Shown piece after piece: positions 59,701 to 64,000 of a DNA stretch of 64,000 bases. The number at the start of each line of letters is the position of its first letter. Position 1 is the first letter of the stretch. The notes under the pieces are model-generated. The model saw only the letters and a program-made list of their open reading frames with translations, ran no database searches and was not told the origin of the DNA. Source of the stretch: Apium graveolens (lineage: Eukaryota; Streptophyta; Magnoliopsida; Apiales; Apiaceae); contig NC_133647.1 of the NCBI RefSeq assembly GCF_009905375.1, positions 77,304,231 to 77,368,230 of the forward strand. Direction: 5' to 3'. Position numbers and translations under genes: made by a program.

Positions 59701-60430
59701 AATCAGTCAGTTCTAGAACTGTCACTCGGTTCTGAATCCACTGTTTCAGACCAAGCTGAAACCTTCATGTTTTCTTCTCTTTGGTATTCACAAACTCAGG
59801 CACAAATCGTGAAAACTCCGTAAACTTGGTCTCATACTCTGCCACAGTCATCTTATCCTGTTTCAACTCCAGAAACTTAATCTCCATCTGGGTTTCCATA
59901 AACCTAGGGAAATACTTGTCTAAGAACAGTCGGGTAAATCTATCCCATGGAATCACATCATCAGTCTCGAGGTTTTGTTTGGACTCCCACCAGTAATTAG
60001 CTTCTCCTTTCAGAATGTAAGAAGCAAAAATGGTCTTGTGTCGTTCTTCCACACCTAGTATCTCGAAGGACTTTTCTATTTCCTTGAGCCAGGCCCGTGC
60101 TTCAACGGGGTCGGTAGATCCTAGGAACTCTGGGGGTTTGAGGGATTTGAACGCCCTGAAGGCAGTGGCCGCTATCTGTTGGGAAACATGCGGCTGTGAT
60201 GGAATGGGCTGTTGGTTCAGATTTGCCCTTAAAATTTCCATAAACACATTCATGGGGTTCCCTCCCTAATGGGTATCCTCAGCCTCTTCTTCTACATATT
60301 CTTCCTCATCATATTCATTATAGTCTAGGTCCTCTTCACTTTCTTCATTCACTACAGGGTCAGGTTCATTTCGTTGTTGGTTAACAACTTCTGTGGGCTG
60401 TGCCCTGGTTCCTCTTCTACGAGGTGGCAT
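56724..60430 (-). pseudogene. C2 gag-pol (truncated in integrase, many stops)
   Basis: Opens at minus ATG 60430 (MPPRRRGTRAQP), aligned with the C1 start. Frame kept from gag through RT with stops at 60268-60266, 59767-59765, near 59483, 59311-59309 (inside a zinc knuckle), near 58469 and near 58028; one frameshift around 57880; another stop at 57603. Motifs: CYKCDHTGHLANNC; protease [25 protein letters not shown]; RNase H IYNDASHEGLG (Asn at the usual Ser); integrase zinc finger CLTCQRV and MDFVTGL with the first catalytic Asp. At about 56757 pol joins LTR sequence, giving a short foreign tail and a stop at 56724. Confidence 0.9.
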
Positions 60431-60803
60431 CATTCTGATAATAAAAAATTTGTCAATATAGTTGCAAAAATTTTACCATTGGATTAATTTATTCATATGT
60501 AAGCATGTCATTTATTATCTAGCATGTTTTTATCAAGTGTAATAATATGGAAATCAGTTTCTGAATAACTACTAGATATATATACCATAGTGTCTCCCAG
60601 TTAAATCTTAGGGACAAAACAACTCCCCGAGTTCATACATGACCTGATTAGAATACATCATTACTTGTCCTGAATACTGAAATGAAAATACATAAATCGT
60701 GTACCCTGAAGGGCTAGGAACACTATCTACTACTAGCTATCCTATCAAAATTGGTGACAAGTCACCTAGCCTTCTTCCAGGTCCATAAATAGTCACTAGT
60801 CCC
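60431..60803 (-). other. C2 spacer between pre-gag ORF and gag
   Basis: Non-coding, AT-rich; corresponds in position to 827-1237 of C1. No feature seen. Confidence 0.5.
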
Positions 60804-61185
60804 TCAGTCACTGTCACTGCGTGTGAGGTCTCGCACCCTCCTCATCGTTCCTGCCAACATCAGCTTTGCGTCAACTACTGGGATGTATCCTCCCACCACC
60901 GTCATCCTCATCTGAACCCGGGTACGGAGCTCGATCCTGCGGGCTATCGCCGGGGAAGTAGCTCTGAAGTCCCCTCCAGCCTAAGCCATCTCCCTGGGAC
61001 ATCTCAACGTCATCATCTATGGGGACATGAAGGTCAGTCTCCTCCTCCGGGGCATCCTCAGCAGGGTCATCATCTAAATCATTAATGGGTGGGTGCTCCG
61101 GCTCGGGAGTAGGGTCACGCTCAGGGGCCATAACATCATCAACCGGGTCAACATCCCCCATAGGCTCTACTGGTACATGACACAA
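60804..61185 (-). pseudogene. Pre-gag extra ORF of C2 (one frameshift)
   Basis: ATG at 61185 on minus, acidic and Pro-rich (PINDLDDDPAEDAPEEETDL). The first frame stops at 60871. A frame change near 60880 leads to a short basic tail MRRVRDLTRSDSD and TGA at 60806-60804. The C1 counterpart ends MERVWELTRSGV and stop at the equivalent place, so both acidic body and basic tail are shared. Function unknown. Confidence 0.55.
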
Positions 61186-61349
61186 GAGGCAAGGTGTTAC
61201 TAACTTAGAGTCGGAATTCCCTTGAGGGTAAAAATGCCAAGACTACCCATGTAGCCTGATGACGAACTCGACTTGAGCTCTAATTAATTATTTATTATTC
61301 TTATGTCTACGTATTTTATATTCTATCGTTTCCAAGATTTGATAACCTA

Positions 61350-61363
61350 TGGCTCTGATACCA
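61350..61363 (-). promoter_or_regulatory. C2 primer binding site
   Basis: Plus TGGCTCTGATACCA; minus TGGTATCAGAGCCA, initiator tRNA-Met type, four bases from the LTR end. Confidence 0.9.
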
Positions 61364-61367
61364 TTTC

Positions 61368-64000
61368 TGTGGCGTCCCAAAATCCGGGATCAAGGATCTA
61401 GGAGGTCGCGCCATCTTGAATACTATATACCACATACCTCGCATCACAATATATAAATACTCACACTTCACGATCCCACACTTACCACACACACACTTAT
61501 AGGTTATTGTCTTGGAAACGAACCATTCATTACTAGAGTAAATCAATCCACAAAGTGATCATTATTACAACCCAAAAGTAATTAAGTCTTACCGGGATAT
61601 AACCTTTAAGTAAGGCTAGTCCGTCGGCCAAATATTTGTTTCTTATTCATTAGCTTATATAAGTCATACCTGTAAATAAGCCGGACTAAAAACAACTGAA
61701 AACTAATCTAGCTTATTCGGTCTACCAGTGGTACAACACAAAACATCCTATGTAACAACTGGCCATTTCCTACCCGTTTCCTGGATGTGAGTTTCATGAT
61801 AGGCATCTTGATTCACTGTTGTGTTCTGTCAATTTAAGAAAATAAGTGTGAGCTATAATGCCCAGCATAATAATGTATAGTATGAATTGACTATATGATA
61901 AACTCAAGTAAAACATCATATATGATAATTATGTTTTATTCAAAAATAGTTTTCCTTGGTGATACACACCTTCTTATGAAAATAATTCTTTAATGTATTA
62001 TTATCCTGCGAATACCTTAATGGTAAACCCAGCACCTAGGCTTGGGTTACGGTATTACATCACAATTCCAATTGGAAGAATAGGACATTCACTGGAGCCA
62101 CCGCATACGATGATCAGTCGTACTACGGAAATAGTAATCTTTTCTACATGTAGATGGACAATTCCCTTTTATTATCGGTTATCACCCTGTCCGCATTCAG
62201 GCCTTTTCTGTGTCTGTACCTCTCAGGTACACACTTCGCGTCTATCCCTCCCAAGACATGGTTTTGCGTCCATCCTTCTCAGGTACGCATACTCGACATG
62301 TTCATCAGTATATAAGATACCTTCTCATGTGGTAGTAAATTGGTAGTCTCCCCAGTCCACGAAGTACTGGAGTCTACCCCTCCTTGTCCTTGTAAGAATC
62401 CTATCACATATATGGAACTTATATTGTTCCCCAATCATATTGCTTGTTGATAGGTACACTTGGATATGTACGTATATATATGCACTTCCGAGAATTTTTG
62501 GAGGAAGTACTATGGATGTGAGTTGACCGTTGTCAACATATTTAGTATATAAGGGGGAATTTCTTTTGAAACTATAATCAAAATAATTAAAATAAGTCGA
62601 GATAATATTCTCCGACGTTCTGAAATTATTCGAATAATTTTCCGAAAATCAGAAAGTATTTTAAATCAGGTTTTATGATTTTAAATCATAAATAAATTAT
62701 TTAATAAATAATTAAATATTAATCTCTAAATAATTGAACCTCGAATAATTATACTTTAAAAGAATATTTGAAATACTATTACTCAACTAATTTATGTTTA
62801 AGTAATTTTATAATCTTTAATATTTAATCGAGTCTGAAGTAAATATTCACTGGAGAATACTTCTCCCATAATAAATGAATAGTTAATAAATATTTATTAT
62901 TTGAACAATAAAGTATAGTTGAGGGAATACGATCTTTGGAAATCGTTTTAATAAAAGTTCGAGGTGTTTAATGTTTCGTAAGTGGACGTTGAGTCCCTTA
63001 AAACGTACTACTATGGACCTTTAATCGTCCTATAATATCACCGGAATGATTCCCGGGTTTTGATTTTAAAATCCCCACCGACACTTGGTTTTATAATTAT
63101 ACGTCATGCTTATAGCGGAGTTAAACATTTTACGATATATGCTTATCGTACAACATCGCTATATTATGCGAAAACTCAATTACTAAGTATCATGGAAAGC
63201 ATGGTATTTATGCAATAATAATAAAACAATACTTTCACAACACAACATTGAATGTAGTTGGGTTCGTAAACTTTCCTGGGTATCTCGAGGTGGAGGATGC
63301 TCTAGGTTCCGCTCGGAAATCTATAATCATACACAAAATTCATTTTATTAGGTCCCGATCTAATTTACGGCGACTCGCACTCATGCGCTACTTATTATGC
63401 ACCCTCTCAACTTATATTACCCTTATCATTTCTTTAAGTCCTTATTCACATTATGGTCACTTCCTTTTTCAAAGTATCTTAAGTCCGTTTTCATTTTCAT
63501 CGTCGGCTCCGCTTATGGATTCTATGGTTTTCTAATCGCGCGGTCTTGGTTCCGATATTTTTATAAAATTGAAAAATCATTATTTTCTCTTGAAATTTTT
63601 ATGGAAGTTAATAAACTCAATATACTACTCTCTGTAAAAATTTCATGATTTATGAACATTTTTAAGTTGATCCTTTTTATTTTCAAAATTCGTAATTCGT
63701 AGCAGTTTTTTTTGCGTAAATCACTTTTAGTAAAACGACCATAACTTTTGATCCGTAAATCGGAATCACGCGATTCAAGTGCCTAAACTATCCTTATAAC
63801 ATTGTCTTTCATATTAAAGTGTTATTTTTGAATAAACTACAGTTTATATCTTCGGGACTTTCTGCAGAAACTTAAAGTTACGTTTTATTCATTTTAGCGA
63901 GATTACGGTTATGATCGGAGTTCCGTTTATGCCTTAAATCTTTATACTACCACCAAAAATCAACATATAATCATTACCACACTAACTCCTCTCAAGAATA
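61368..64000 (-). repeat. C2 5' LTR (runs off window)
   Basis: Plus start TGTGGCGTCCCAAAATCC. Homologous to 54465-56755 up to about 63370; from 63371 to 64000 it is the part missing from the left LTR. AT-rich, no gene supported. At least 2,633 bp long. Confidence 0.88.

Larger units (their letters stand above)
54465..64000 (-). mobile_element. Chromovirus C2 (Ty3/gypsy, Tekay-like), minus strand, deletion derivative
   Basis: Read on minus: 5' LTR (from beyond 64000 to 61368), PBS, pre-gag ORF, gag-pol truncated in integrase, then a 3' LTR lacking its first part (56755-54465). The pol resembles C1, but the LTRs are unrelated by eye, so this is a separate family. Missing are the integrase C-terminal part, chromodomain, PPT and U3 start. 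Candidate left duplication TGACT at 54460-54464; the right one is outside the window. Confidence 0.9.

Noticed and set aside
55092..62346. Two similar plus-strand ORFs (55092-55412, 61993-62346) as a repeated gene
   Set aside because: They lie at the same place in the two LTRs of C2 and have no coding features.
63248..63648. Hydrophobic plus-strand ORFs at the window end
   Set aside because: They sit inside the C2 5' LTR and begin in sequence shared with the other LTR; no sign of a gene.

Overview
This window is nuclear DNA from a plant, almost certainly a eudicot with a large, repeat-rich genome. About nine tenths of it is nested LTR retrotransposons (chromovirus, Tat and Athila types of Ty3/gypsy; SIRE/Maximus type of Ty1/copia; one TRIM). 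I recognise one host gene, with plant-type introns. The species cannot be named from the sequence; an asterid is only a guess. I see no CRISPR array, bacterial operon or organelle gene.

Layout. (1) 1-9917, + strand: chromovirus C1, with a pre-gag ORF, an almost intact gag-pol carrying one stop codon, a PPT and a 3.9 kb 3' LTR. C1 sits inside (2) 9918-18484, a minus-strand Tat element with decayed gag-pol, dual RNase H and a spliced antisense extra ORF that C1 interrupts. (3) 18485-21253: the host gene in six exons, encoding 444 residues and resembling plant TRF-like 8 type proteins. (4) 21259-22994: a composite TRIM array with an inverted unit, flanked as a whole by the 5-bp duplication TAATA. 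(5) 23280-26534: the 3' part of minus-strand SIRE element S1. (6) S1 is hit by plus-strand SIRE element S2 (from 26535). S2 is split at 34016/51812 by SIRE element S3 (34017-51811, duplication GTGAA), and S3 is split by an Athila deletion derivative (36083-42283). (7) S2 is hit again at 54465 by minus-strand chromovirus C2, a deletion derivative that runs off the window end.

Order of events from nesting: S1 before S2, S2 before S3 and C2, S3 before Athila, Tat before C1. All coding regions except the host gene are broken. Many breaks are in-frame stop codons with the frame otherwise kept, which fits C-to-T decay of methylated DNA.

The most interesting signal is shared by the three SIRE families. 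Each has its own short, partly palindromic word clustered in U3 upstream of the LTR TATA box. In S2 and S3 the word recurs in the spacer ahead of a second TATA-like box about 100 bp before the first ORF after RNase H, and in the same inter-domain linkers of gag, IN-RT and the env-like ORF. Also notable are a pre-gag ORF shared by two diverged chromoviruses, the intron-containing antisense ORF of the Tat element, and a small extra ORF in S3.
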